Positions 11,447-24,422 of a DNA stretch of 64,000 nucleotides are shown piece after piece; position 1 is the first letter of the stretch, and every line of letters begins with the position of its first letter. The notes under the pieces are model-generated. The model was not told the DNA's origin. It was given only the letters and a program-made list of their open reading frames with translations, and ran no database searches. A program made the translations under genes and the position numbers. The stretch comes from Siphonodentalium dalli. Its lineage: Eukaryota > Mollusca > Scaphopoda > Gadilida > Siphonodentaliidae. Location: NCBI GenBank assembly GCA_032622095.1, contig CP136061.1:93493345-93557344 (forward strand). Direction: 5' to 3'.

Positions 11447-13362
11447 GGTTAGCGTACGTCTTGAACAAAATGCTAGATCTACAACATATACCCGCTATGG
11501 CAAAATCTGGCCTGATGGTTTCCCTGTATAAGGGGGGTGATAAGCCAAAAACTAAATTCGACAGCTACAGGGCAATAACTCTTCTACCAGTTCTGTATAA
11601 GACACTAGAAAAAATAATGTTGTCTCGCATGGAACGCAATACGCCAAATCTAATTAAAGTTCACCCCCTTCAAAACGGTTTTCAGAAAAATGTCAGTTGT
11701 CTTATGTCGTCATATGTATTGCATGAAAGCATGAATTTCACAAAAGAACAACAGTCTAAACTATTCGCCTGCTTCTTGGATGTACATAAGGCATTCGACA
11801 CAGTATGGATCAACGGCTTATTGTTGAAACTACACCATCGTGGGTTCCAAGGCAAAATATGGCTCCTCCTAAGAGAGTTTTTGAGTAATATATCATGTGT
11901 AGTCAAACATACAGACATTCTGTCTAAGTCAATTGCGATAAAACAAGGCGCACGGCAAGGGGATATTTTATCCCCTCTGTTCTATATGTTGTACATAGAT
12001 GATCTGTTGTATGAACTTGAAGCTTCAAACTTTGGTTTTCGACTTTTATCCTCCAACTGCTCGTCTCCAACACAAGCTGATGATATGACATTATTGTCCC
12101 TCTCAAGTTACGGCTTACAACGTTTATGCGATATATGCACATCATATAGTCAAAAGTGGCGGTTCATGTATAATCCAAACAAATGTAAAGTCATCGTTTT
12201 TAACGAAACTTCTCGCCAGAGTTGCAACACAAGTAGACGATGGACTGTCGCTGGTAGTACTTTGACCGAAACAGACGAAATCACTCATTTGGGCATATAA
12301 GTAAATAAGTACAGCTTTGTCAAAGAATTTGTTGAAGTCATTGTAGACAAAATCAGGTCAACTTTTTTCCTCTTAAGTAATGCTGGTCTTTATGCCGGAG
12401 GGATCACTCCGTCGAGTTGCGCAACTATATACAAAACGATGGTGCTGCCAAAAGGATTATATGGATCAGAATTTCTGTGTGGCATGTCTGTGTCAGATAC
12501 TACTTCGCTCGAGAAAATCCACCGATTTTGCTTGAAACGCATTCAAGGACTGCCTGTAAGGACGAGAACCGATATTGTCCTAGGTCTCATGGGCCTAGGC
12601 CCTATTTCCTCTTTTATAGATGCACGAAAACTCAGTTTGTTTGGTAGCCTTTGTCGCATATCGCCTTCCAAAGTATGCAAGGAAATTTTTGTATCAAGAC
12701 TTCACATGCATCTTTCTCGTAAATATAATAATCCTCAGTCATACTTTGCTGACATTGAACGAATTCTTATTTCTCACAACTTGAACCAATATCTTGAGCA
12801 ACTCGCAGTAGTCGGTACGTGTCCAATCCGCCCGGAGTGGACCCGACTAGTCAAAACGGAAGTCAACAGTAAGCGCGATATCGACTGGACGCAACATGTT
12901 CAAAACGACCCAACACTAACATGCTTCTATCAAATCCAAAGTCACTTACAGATGTCTCTCCTTTGGCGTTGTTGTCGGCAATATCCAGAGCGGAAGAGAT
13001 ACTTTTTCACCGTTGCCCAACTTATAGCGACTACTGCTACCAAACACGAGGGTACTTGTGCGTTATGTCACTTGGTTTATGACGACGTGGTAACACACGT
13101 TATGATTTATTGCACTCATCATATAGTGTGCTCTCGTCGTAATGACATGTGGTACCAAATGATTGACACATTTGGATTACTGTTCTATCTTTGGGTGGAT
13201 GAGCTTGACGATGATGAACTTGTAATGCTTCACCTTACAAAACTTCCGTCTGAATTATTTTCTTTCATTGAAGACCCTATGTTTTTCGTATCATTTATAG
13301 TTCACCACACCCACTTATTATGGCTATCACACAAAATGCTGTCAAGTCTTCATTCTGAGTAA
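11447..13362 (+). pseudogene. Reverse transcriptase of LINE, interrupted by one stop
   Basis: The product is a non-LTR reverse transcriptase fragment that would copy the LINE RNA at the target nick. Visible motifs are SYRAITLLPVLYKTLEK (RT 2), a palm motif A-type segment FLDVHKAFDTVW, the segment KQGARQGDILSPLFYMLYIDDL, and the active-site box, which here reads QADD instead of the usual F/YADD. A single in-frame TAA at 12,298-12,300 splits the frame. Coding continues in the same frame to 13,362, through the RT connection and a Cys/His-rich C-terminal segment (CALCHLVYDD, then TH and CTHH). There is no start codon of its own because the copy is truncated, and upstream residues derive from the flanking repeat. 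The near-open frame suggests a relatively recent insertion. It is non-functional as it stands. Confidence 0.85.
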
Positions 13363-14127
13363 TCTCCAAACGTATCAACGAAACTCCACAGTGGTATGTT
13401 AGGACCAATTATTAACTGATCACCACAGAAATCAAATTCCAATGTTCGGATCAAAAATGCAAAGGAAATAAGCTTTCATTCCCAATTAAGTTATATTACC
13501 ACATCAGACGAAAGGCCAATTACGTTGATACAGGTAATATGTTTTTTTCGAAATTGTATCTCTGTGTATTGTAGTCTGTCGGTGTAGTCATCATCACTCG
13601 TCCATGCGGATGTGATGTTACCGGTGTGAATGTAAAAATAGCAGTTGTGTGCGCTTTTGTATTCCTTGCACTTATGCATTGTGGTATATCAATTGTATTT
13701 GAATAGTAAACGACACAATACTAACATTTGAATAATATTCCAAATTCTAACTGATTGCCGCCAGTAAATTAGCAAATGCGAGTTTAAGCATTTATTCTCT
13801 GTACCTTTCGAATTTTATCCGCATTATGTAAATATGTTCAGGTTTAAAATTTATGTTCGCGTGCCTGTGTTTGTCTATCTGCATATACTATGTCCGCATG
13901 TCGTTATGTCTGATTGCATGTCTGAATTTATATCTGCCTGTGGGTGAGGCTTCTCAATATTTGACCCAACATGTATACCATGTCTTGGAGGCACTTGTGT
14001 CATTTGTGTATATATATACTGCTATTTGTTTATTTTCATGTTGGCTAAAATGTTAGCCTACCTTGATACTGTATACATGTATAACATTTGATAAACTCTT
14101 CAGTTATGGAGGTCAATAAAGATATAT
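11447..14127 (+). mobile_element. 5'-truncated LINE (CR1/jockey-like)
   Basis: The element begins inside the reverse transcriptase fingers region. It lacks ORF1 and endonuclease, and ends with a ~765-bp 3' untranslated region finishing in GTCAATAAAGATATATATA just before the right flanking repeat. An AATAAA signal lies 15-20 bp from the end. The 5' truncation is typical of target-primed insertion. The clade assignment is from general RT features and is tentative. Confidence 0.85.
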
Positions 14128-14406
14128 ATATCTGAAAATAATACGTGGGACCTAATATACACATGTGCTAAGTTGTATGCTTTTATGACAATGTCCGCAC
14201 TTGTTACACAAAAAACTATACCTAAAAATCGCACGGTGATTCCGTCACGAAAATCTTGTGATTCCGTCACGCTCACCATCTGGTAAATATCTACACTGCA
14301 TTGTACATTTATACAATAAAAATATGTTGTTTGTCAAGGGAAATCTTAACCCGTTTTGTAAAGAGCCAATTCAAGTATGTTATGTGTAACAATTCACAGA
14401 GTTATC
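14128..14406 (+). repeat. 279-bp direct repeat, right copy
   Basis: Partner of 11,168-11,446. It contains two of four local copies of GTGATTCCGTCACG (14,236 and 14,258). Two more follow at 14,448 and 14,629, outside the duplication. Confidence 0.85.
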
Positions 14407-15179
14407 TTGATAATGAAGGGTACCCTCGACACAAGGGAACTTTTCGTGTGATTCCGTCACGGCCGAACTTTTGTTTATACCGATGCATTCTTTAAATGAG
14501 TATCAACTTCCGTTATGTATTTCGTAATTATATCACTTTGCTCCATCATTCTAAAAAATAGTAGGCGAAATAACATTGGTATGAACCACATACCGTCGGG
14601 TACAAGTTGAAAAAAAGCTCTGCGATTGGTGATTCCGTCACGCTTGAATTCATCACATGTACTTTCAGAAAATACAAAACACCACAACGTTATACCCCAC
14701 CAATGTCAGTGTCTCGATATCATTTGACCAAATTTCTTGACATGAAACCGCGACAGACACGGCGTGAAATACATCGCATTGAGTAAACAATTTCCCATTG
14801 TTTCAATTCAACTTCAAGATCGCGGTAAAATCAAAAGCGCAATTCGTAAGTGGTAAACATCTGAAAAAGACATGAGGTACATGCATAGACTAATTGTTGT
14901 GCATAATTATTTCTATTTGAGGTGGCAATTTTTCATGTTTATCAGTATTTTTAACGATAAGACCGATGGTAATTGGGGGACTATATTTTATCTAGCGCAT
15001 TAAATTTAAAATAAAAAGTCGTGAATTGGCTGAGTGTTTTCTATGGCCGCACATTTCGTTGATAATTACGAGCCATTTGTTTGTCTAAATAACATTAACT
15101 AAATTTGCCACAGTATATTCGCCATGTACCTTTCCGAAATCACAAAACACCACACTGTTATCCCATAAATAAAATTATT
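14407..15179. other. Intergenic DNA continuing the pre-insertion locus
   Basis: It contains the GTGATTCCGTCACG motif at 14,448-14,461 and 14,629-14,642. No gene recognised. Confidence 0.45.
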
Positions 15180-15313
15180 GTAATTGTCTTTTTTTGCTAA
15201 CATTAAATTAAATTAAATTAAATAAATTAAGTAAAATACAGTGAAATTATTTTTTTAATTATTTTTTATTACATTTTTGCGCACGTTGGCATCTATCTGA
15301 GTGCATTCTAGTT
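15180..15313 (+). repeat. Dispersed repeat, copy 2
   Basis: Same-orientation partner of 703-831. It has one extra AAATT unit in its A/T-rich start. Confidence 0.8.
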
Positions 15314-17420
15314 ACACCGGCGTTGAGTAATTGTTGAATACAATTTAATCAACGAGATTTTCAGTGAATGTGTATGTGGCGGGTACAGTCACCTCGGTGT
15401 GTTATTGACCACCTATAGCTGTCAAAAATTTAGCAGTTTTCGCTTCACATATTACATATATTTATTACACACTGATTTGTAAGGATTTCTCGGTGAATTA
15501 AAAGTAATAATGTCACACCTGTGAATTACATCCCCGGTAAGCGCACGCGATCTGCCGGTGTGGGACTATTTTGTCACATATTATTTTTAGAATTAGCGCT
15601 TTTCAGTTGTGAGAAGTACCCCCCCCCCCCCCCCCCCCCGCTCCCTCGTGAATTAGTCAACGTATTCATCGAAACCAATTGATTACTCCCTATACTTTCA
15701 TCATAATGCTGCAAAAATCGGCGAACATCCTGTATTATAAGTTGATTTTGTGATTGGATTCAGAAGTCGACCTATAGCTCAGATACACGAGTCTGGATCC
15801 CTTTCTTTGCACCGACGAACAAAAACTGTATTTATCGATAATTACGTCAGTTTCGTCATCACCGGAAGGGTTACAAAAGTCATAATATATTATGCAGCTT
15901 ACCGATTGAGTTATCCGGGTCCCTAATAATTTATAATGAGCAACCAAAGTTGGAGCTTACAAATTACAAGAAATGAGACAGGCAGAGTTGATTCGCTAAT
16001 ATATGCACAATTCAATAATACACACCATTTTAGCTGAAACAGTTTGAAACTGGCTTGCATGGGTTCGCTGACTACATTTATTGTGGAGCAGCAGAGGGTC
16101 ATACTGGTCATATAATCATATTTGGCGAGTCAAATCATCCCCCGACAACGAAGACGTATATATATATATGACAGAGTAGGGTTTGTCTATCTGTCCGTCT
16201 ATTTGTCCGGATTTTTTTCTCCCAGACTGCTGATCCTATTTCAACCAAATATGCTGTGGTGACTCGGGGTACCCTGGCGGAGGTTATAACGGCGAAAGTT
16301 TTTCATAATCTCTTGTTGAAAATAATGTAATTAAATAAACAAAAACAAACAAACAAATAAGCTCATTATGGGCATATTTCAGCACCAGATGTGCGCTCTT
16401 TATATATGTGTGTTTTTACTGTCCGACCCGTCCAACTGAATAACTATGGGCTTATTCCAGAACCAAATAAGTTGCACGAGGATATATTGAAGAAGCATAA
16501 TAAATAGTATCTATATATCACATAAAACCCTTAGTATATCATTAAAAAACCATTACATATTCCTTATATCTCGCTTGTGATGAATTGGCGCGTGCTTCCC
16601 GGGATACTTGGCATCGCGCCAACAAAATGGACGCGCGTATTAATACTATTTCGAAAAGTCGCGCATGACACCAACACCAGACATTGCAAAAGTTAAATTA
16701 TTGTCCAACTTCAGTTGCACTAACGAGAATAGGCAAAGAGGCAAATTGGGGGACTATATTTTTCGTCGCCAGCCAGAGCGCGCAATACTGTCGTACACGT
16801 ACATTTTCAGCTTCTATTAAGGATTTTGATTTGTTAAAAAGGCGTAAAGCTCTAGTTTTGTTATGTTATATACAAGATACAAAAGTTTAATTGTATAAAA
16901 TATCGCATGTTATTGTCATGTTTGTACGCTGTATTATATAATCAAACATCAAACACGTTACAGAACCATTTGTTTATAGACAAACACTCGGAACTACATG
17001 TACCCAATCGCCCAATCAAAGTGTTCCGTTGCGCTGTGGAAGGCCAAGATAATATTATTGGCGCCATCAACAATCGCATTCAAATCACACCAAATTTTAT
17101 TTTAATCGACCCATTCTACCCGCTGTCAGTTCAAAATCCAGCTAATTAACGTTACTTCATGATTGGGAAAATTAATGATCAGACAGAAAACGTGTACATA
17201 TAATATAATTGTTCTTGCACAGAGATGAATATATTTCAATCCAGTTAGTATTTTCTCATAACATATTTATTGTTATACATGTCAAATAAGAAATTTACTA
17301 TCATATTATTCTGAGTTGTAAGTTGTAGACGCACCAAATTATGGGTTTTACAACCGATGTAAATGCGCGCGAATCTAAATAGAGAAATGACACAATATCG
17401 CAACTCTGCTTGTAAACAAT
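15314..17420. other. Intergenic DNA with homopolymer and microsatellite tracts
   Basis: It contains a C-tract of about 20 at about 15,620-15,640 and short (TA)n. At about 16,155-16,275 there is a segment with TGTCTATCTGTCCGTC that resembles a common dispersed repeat start. No supported gene. Confidence 0.4.
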
Positions 17421-17648
17421 GTGCCCTATACTAACTCGCGGCCATTTTGGATCCACCAGGTCCGGTTCCGTGGTTTCATATATTGATTCAGCCCCGGTGC
17501 CGTGGTTTCAATGCAAAGGGTGAAAGTTTTGGAGTAGCATTTCCATATTCTTTTAAATTATTCATGACTTCCATATATGGAAAGTAAAGTAAAACCACGG
17601 AACCGGACCTGGTGGATCCAAAATGGCCGCGAGTTAGCGATAGGGCAT
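17421..17648. repeat. Near-perfect ~50-bp inverted repeat with ~105-bp loop
   Basis: The left arm, about 17,428-17,477 (CGCGGCCATTTTGGATCCAC into GGTTCCGTGGTTT), is the reverse complement of about 17,590-17,640. Inside the loop, GGTGCCGTGGTTTCA resembles the arm end. A stable stem is expected; function is unknown. Confidence 0.85.
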
Positions 17649-18299
17649 ATTTACTGCGCTTTCTGCGAGAAACTGAACAACACTCCACCTGCATTTTCTC
17701 TGATGCAAAGCGTGTTTTGTGAATAATATCGTATTCATATCTTCATTATTAGTATATTCTTGAGGAAATTATCATAATTTGATAAATGTTATTTCTAAAT
17801 TATAACCTACTAGCAGATTAGCCCGCCACTGGCGGGATTGATCCCATGGTTTTGGTCCATTAAGCTTTGGTCGATCCATTAATTTTTGTGTTTCAATGTA
17901 ACCCAGTACAGGCACGACATATTCCCCGTCCCGAGTTGACCATACATAACAAATTTCACGTCGATGTATGTAACCGCTGACGACCGAGATATCGCCCAAG
18001 GTCATGTCTGTGTACCCATTTCAAGGTCAAGGTCACCTCAGGCGGACAAACTGACCCGACGAAAATCTCCCCCGTCCCTTGGTAGCCCTAAGTACGAAAT
18101 TAGATATCCCCAGTTTCCAAAAGCAAAAGATATCAGGTAGAACTGGTCAAATATGGACCCTGGTGCCCAATATGTCGCAGCTCAGAAAACACTCGCAGAG
18201 CCCTAAAATTTATTAACGTAGGATTTCCCATTCAAATCGATTTATGTCGATAAAACTGTCATTTTTCAAAATGTTAAGCTGAGACTTCGTGTGTCTGTG
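17649..18299. other. Intergenic DNA grading into modular repeats
   Basis: A TAGCAGATTAGCCCGCCACT segment at about 17,810 already resembles the repeat-module start seen at 21,764 and 26,483. No gene. Confidence 0.5.
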
Positions 18300-18949
18300 T
18301 GTAATACTTATATATTCTTAAAATGACAGAGGCTGTTTCCCCTCTGCTTTTCGGCGAATTGCGCGATTTGACTTTGAATTGTCCATTTTGAACGTCACGA
18401 TTTGACTCGTCCAAAACACTGCCCGGACAAAAGTACCCGACAAAAGTACCCATCGAAATCCATCCGGTTTTACCAGATTTAACCTCGAATTGATCATTTT
18501 GAAGGTCAAGGTCAGGTCGGGGTCACGATTTGACCCGTCCAAAACACTCCCTGGAAAAAATTACCACTAAGTATCAAATTTCGTCAAAATCCGTCTGGCA
18601 GTTTTCCAACACCAACACACCAAAAATGGTGGAAATCGGCCCAGCGGATACCGGGAAATCGGCCCAGCGTATACCGAGATACCCTATGTATAAAATTTCG
18701 TCCGTAAAAATCCGCCAGTTTTACCCGATTTGATTTCCACTCAAGTATATAAACACGCCTCATATGCACACGCTCATTAATTATCAAGCTTCAACGTAAA
18801 GATAAATTAGCATTGTGTGGTAAATTTTAACTAATTATAACTAATTATTTTCTCGCCGTCAAAGTTGAACAATGTCGATGTTGTTGGCATTGACGGCTTG
18901 GGGCCACCGGTAGATTCGTACACGGAAGCCATTTCAGCTAAATGGATTC

Positions 18950-19480
18950 TTGGACGAGATTCCAAACCATAAATATGATAATAATTTAGCGAACTTTTAC
19001 CCGCGGGGTAACTGTAAACGACTTGAGCCTATGCGTGGTGTGAATATACAAAAAATAAATCTATCGACAATAGACCTAAGAATATCAGCTGTAACAAAAT
19101 TTATATATCAGAAATTGTAAATGATATATTTTAGGATGGATACACGATTCTTAACAGCCTGCAAATTGACAATATATATTGTAATTGTTATAATTTTGGG
19201 ATAAATACACGATGCGTAATTGCCTGCAAATTGCTTACGTTCGTCCTCCTTTCATCGGGTGACAATCACGCCGGATCCGGGATATATGAGTTTTGAAGGT
19301 CAAAGTCGCGTTGCACAGGTAAATTAATATGCCTATGCCAGTTCCCGACCGAAAGTACCCCCACATACCAAGTTTCATCGAAATCGGGTCGGCCGTTTTC
19401 GAGTTCATCGCGATCACACACACACACACAGATCTTCCAACATATATAATAGAGTAGCCGATGAGCCCGACGTTGTCCGG
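18950..19480 (+). repeat. Repeat module homologous to 35.5-36.0 kb
   Basis: Shared segments include GCGAACTTTTACCCG, ATCAGAAATTGTAAATG, GATACACGATTCTTAA and the terminal AAGTTTC-type box plus (CA)n. The copies are clearly diverged. This is one family member inside the block and one copy downstream of the second LINE. Confidence 0.75.
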
Positions 19481-19499
19481 GCTATTCAAAAACCAAATT

Positions 19500-20957
19500 T
19501 CAAGTCGATAGCTCTACCCAGCCCGAAATTTCAAGTCGATAGCTCCAACCGTTTCCGAGATCTGGTCTGCGCATGCGCGAAGCTTGCGTCGCACGGGCTC
19601 GGCGACCCGATAAAATTCGTATCCGGGGCAAGATACATTCACATACCAAATTTCAAGTCGATAGCTTCACCCGTTTCTGAGATCTCGTATGCGCATGCGC
19701 GAAGCGGGCGCCGCACGGGCTCGCCAATACGACAACGTCGACCGCCTGGTCAAACTACACACACGTACCAAGTTTCGTCCCGATCGGTCGAGAATCGTAG
19801 ATTTGTATAAATGACAGACAAACAGACAGACAGACAAACATACAGAGATCTTCAAAATATATATGAGATATATATATATACTAGAAGGTGACCCGACTTC
19901 GTCCGGGCTTTGACCTTGAATTGTCTATTTTGAAGGCCAAGGTCAAGTGGGGTCACGATTTGACCCGTCCAAAACACTGCCCGAACAAAAGTACCCGACA
20001 AAAGTACCCGTCGAAATCCATACGGTTTTACCCGATTTGACCTTGAAGGTCAATGTCAGGTCGGGGTCACGATTTGACCCGTCCAAAACACCCAGTTGAC
20101 AAAAGTAACCCTATGTATAAAATTTCGTCGAAATACCATCAAAATTGGCGATTTGACCTTGAATTGACCCGATTTCAACGTCAATGTCACGTCGCACGGG
20201 CAAATGAATATGCTTATGATACTCCCCATACGAAAGTACCCCCACATACCAAGTTTCATCGAAATCCCGTGATATTCGGGCGTTTGACCTTGAAATGACC
20301 CGATTTCAAGGTCACGTCGCACGGGCAAATTAATAGGCCCATGTTACTCCCCGGCCGAAAACACCCACACATACCAAGTTTCATCGAAATCGGCTCGGCC
20401 GTTTTTGAGTCCATCGATTACAGACAGACACACACACACACAGACACACACACAGATCTTCCAAAATATATAATACTAGCCGATGAGCCCGACGTTGTCC
20501 GGGCTATTCAAAAACCAAATTTCAAGTCGATAGCTCTACCCAGCCCGACGATTTCAAGTCGATAGCTCTACCCGTTTCCGAGATCTGGTCTGCGCATGCG
20601 CGAAACTGGCGTCGCACGGACTCGGCGACCCGATAAAATTCGTATCCGGGGCAAGATACATTCACATAGCAAATTTCAAGTCGATAGCTCCACCCGTTTC
20701 CGAGATCTCGTCTGCGCATGCGCGAAGCTGGTGTCGCACGGGCTCGGCGACCCGATAAAATTCGTATCCGGGGCAAGATACATTCACATAGCAAATTTCA
20801 AGTCGATAGCTCCACCCGTTTCCGAGATCTCGTCTGCGCATGCGCGAAGCGGGCGCCGCACGGGCTCGCCAATACGACAACGTTCACCGCCTGGTCAAAC
20901 TACACACACGTACCAAGTTTCGTCCCGATCGGTCGAGAATCGTAGATTTGTATTAAT

Positions 20958-20989
<32 letters not shown>

Positions 20990-23276
20990 TACAGACAGAG
21001 GTCTTCAACATATATATGAGACTAGAAGGTGACCCGACTTCGTCCGGGCTTTGACCTTGAATTGTCTATTTTGAAGGCCAATGTCAAGTGGTGTCACGAT
21101 TTGACCCGTCCAAAACACTGCCCGAACAAAAGTACCCGTCGAAATCCATCCGGTTTTACCCGATTTGACCTTTTAACCCGATTTGATTTCCACTCAAGTA
21201 TATAAACGCGCCTCATATACACACGCTCATTAATTATCAAGTTTCAACGTAAAGATAAATTACCATCGGTGCCCGAGATATCGCCAAGACGTCTGAAACA
21301 GTCAAATGCATCGGCAGGTTAAGCGTTAACGTGATCTAACTTTATGACCTCTAACGACGTCATAGAAGTTACGCATTGTTTTTACCCTGATAGAAGATCG
21401 TACCACTTCTTCTTAATAATTGAGGCAGATAACTAAAACGGATACATACATATTATATATCGTTGGAAAGAGGAAACACGAAAGATTCTCATAGTGTCAT
21501 TATTATGACTGGCATGTTATTATTCGCGCTGTTTCGAATCGATTTGTAAGCACCGAACTGAAATATATTAGCGCAAAACGGCGTAAAAACAGATTTGACC
21601 TCGGCACGTGAAAAGTTGACCTCGCACGGACAAATTAATAGGCCTATGTTAGTCCTGACCCGAAAATACCCCCACATACCAAGTTTCATCGAAATTGGCT
21701 CAGCCGTATTAGAGTCCATCGATTACTGACACACACACAGATCTTCCAAAATATATAATAGACTAGCAGGTTAGCCCGCCACTGGCGGCATTCGTCCCAT
21801 GGCTTTGTTTCAGAAACATGACATTTTTGTAATTATTTTGTTTTTATTTATTTGTTTTTTATTTTTGAATATGAATTTAATGTTTTTTAAATTTAATATA
21901 TTTTGTTTCTGAATTGTTTTTTTATTGTTATTTTTTTTTAATTTTAAATTGTTTTAATTAAATTGTAAATTGTTTTATTTAATTTTTTTGTTTCTGGCGG
22001 AAATATTTACCCGTAGAAATCCCCCCTTCCTAGGAACGACAGACAACGCATTCTTTGTTTCGCGAAATCTCTCTACGATAACATTGCATTGAATTTAAAA
22101 CAAACGCTTCCCGTCGGGAAATCTGTCTTCGGGTCGTTGTTGTTGGCATCACGGCTCCCCGAAAACTCTCACATTGCCGAAAACGTGTATTTAGTAATAT
22201 CGTTGTTGTTGATATTTACGGCTTGGGGGCTATTTTCTTATTTAGCACGTTTGAGCTCAATCTGTTAGAGTCTATAAAGGACACACTCATATATATGACA
22301 CTTCCCGTAGGTAGCAAGTTTGAGCTCAATCGGCATTCCCTGGAATTTCCCGTAGATTGGCAGATTCCAGTAGCTTTATAACGGTATATCTGGGGAGAAA
22401 TCTGATGCTATATTCGTGATTATCTGGGATGATTTCGGTATATACCAAAGGTATATACTGTAAAAACAGAGCGCGCCATCCGTGCTCGCAGGGAATAAAT
22501 TTCGAGCGATAACGTTTGCGTTCCCGTATAACTCTGCAGATGCGAATAACGTTGAATGGGAAACAGACGCTCTTTATAGAGATGCGTCAAAAACAAACGC
22601 TCATTAAATAATCACTTGATTAACCCCCGCCGTGCCTTATCGGTGATTTGAGATTGGAGAACGGGTGCTCTGAGCTTCTCTAAACCGCGACTACGGCGGT
22701 GTGGGTGGGATTTTACACTTACATACGAAATTTGATCTCAATCTGTACACGCGTTTTGGATTCTATGAAGTACACACACACACACACACACACATATATA
22801 CGAAGTCTCAAAATATATAGTATAGACTAGCCGATGAGCCCGACGTTGTCCGGGCTATTCAAAAACAAAATTTCAAGTCGATAGCTCTACCCGTTTCCGA
22901 GATCTGGTCTGCGCATGCGCGAAGCTGGCGTCGCACGGACTCGGCGACCCGATAAAATTCGTATCCGGGGCAAGATACATTCACATAGCAAATTTCAAGT
23001 CGATAGCTCCACCCGTTTCCGAGATCTCGTCTGCGCATGCGCGAAGCTGGTGTCGCACGGGCTCGGCGACCCGATAAAATTCGTATCCGGGGCAAGATAC
23101 ATTCACATAGCAAATTTCAAGTCGATAGCTCCACCCGTTTCCGAGATCTCGTCTGCGCATGCGCGAAGCGGGCGCCGCACGGGCTCGCCAATACGACAAC
23201 GTTCACCGCCTGGTCAAACTACACACACGTACCAAGTTTCGTCCCGATCGGTCGAGAATCGTAGATTTGTATTAAT

Positions 23277-23308
<32 letters not shown>

Positions 23309-23829
23309 AACATACAGACAGAGGTCTTCAAAATATATATGAGACTAGCCGATGAGCCCGACGTTGTCCGGGCTATTCAAAAAACCAAATTTCAAGTCGA
23401 TAGCTCCACCCGTTTCAAAAACCAAATTTCAAGTCGATAGCACCCGTTTCGGAGATCTCGTCTGCGCATGCGCGAAGCTGGCGTCGCACGGGCTCGGCGA
23501 CCCGATAAAATTCGTATCCGGGGCAAGATACATTCACATAGCAAATTTCAAGTCGATAGCTCCACCCGTTTCCGAGATCTCGTCTGCGCATGCGCGAAGC
23601 TGATGTCGCACGGGCTCGGCGACCCGATAAAATTCGTATCCGGGGCAAGATACATTCACATAGCAAATTTCAAGTCGATAGCTCCACCCGTTTCCGAGAT
23701 CTCGTCTGCGCATGCGCGAAGCGGGCGCCGCACGGGCTCGCCAATACGACAAGGTTCACCGCCTGGTCAAACTACACACACGTACCAAGTTTCGTCCCGA
23801 TCGGTCGAGAATCGTAGATTTGTATTAAT

Positions 23830-23861
<32 letters not shown>

Positions 23862-24382
23862 AACATACAGACAGAGGTCTTCAAAATATATATGAGACTA
23901 TCCGATGAGCCCGACGTTGTCCGGGCTATTCAAAAAACCAAATTTCAAGTCGATAGCTCCACCCGTTTCAAAAACCAAATTTCAAGTCGATAGCACCCGT
24001 TTCGGAGATCTCGTCTGCGCATGCGCGAAGCTGGCGTCGCACGGGCTCGGCGACCCGATAAAATTCGTATCCGGGGCAAGATACATTCACATAGCAAATT
24101 TCAAGTCGATAGCTCCACCCGTTTCCGAGATCTCGTCTGCGCATGCGCGAAGCTGATGTCGCACGGGCTCGGCGACCCGATAAAATTCGTATCCGGGGCA
24201 AGATACATTCACATAGCAAATTTCAAGTCGATAGCTCCACCCGTTTCCGAGATCTCGTCTGCGCATGCGCGAAGCGGGCGCCGCACGGGCTCGCCAATAC
24301 GACAACGTTCACCGCCTGGTCAAACTACACACACGTACCAAGTTTCGTCCCGATCGGTCGAGAATCGTAGATTTGTATTAAT

Positions 24383-24422
<40 letters not shown>

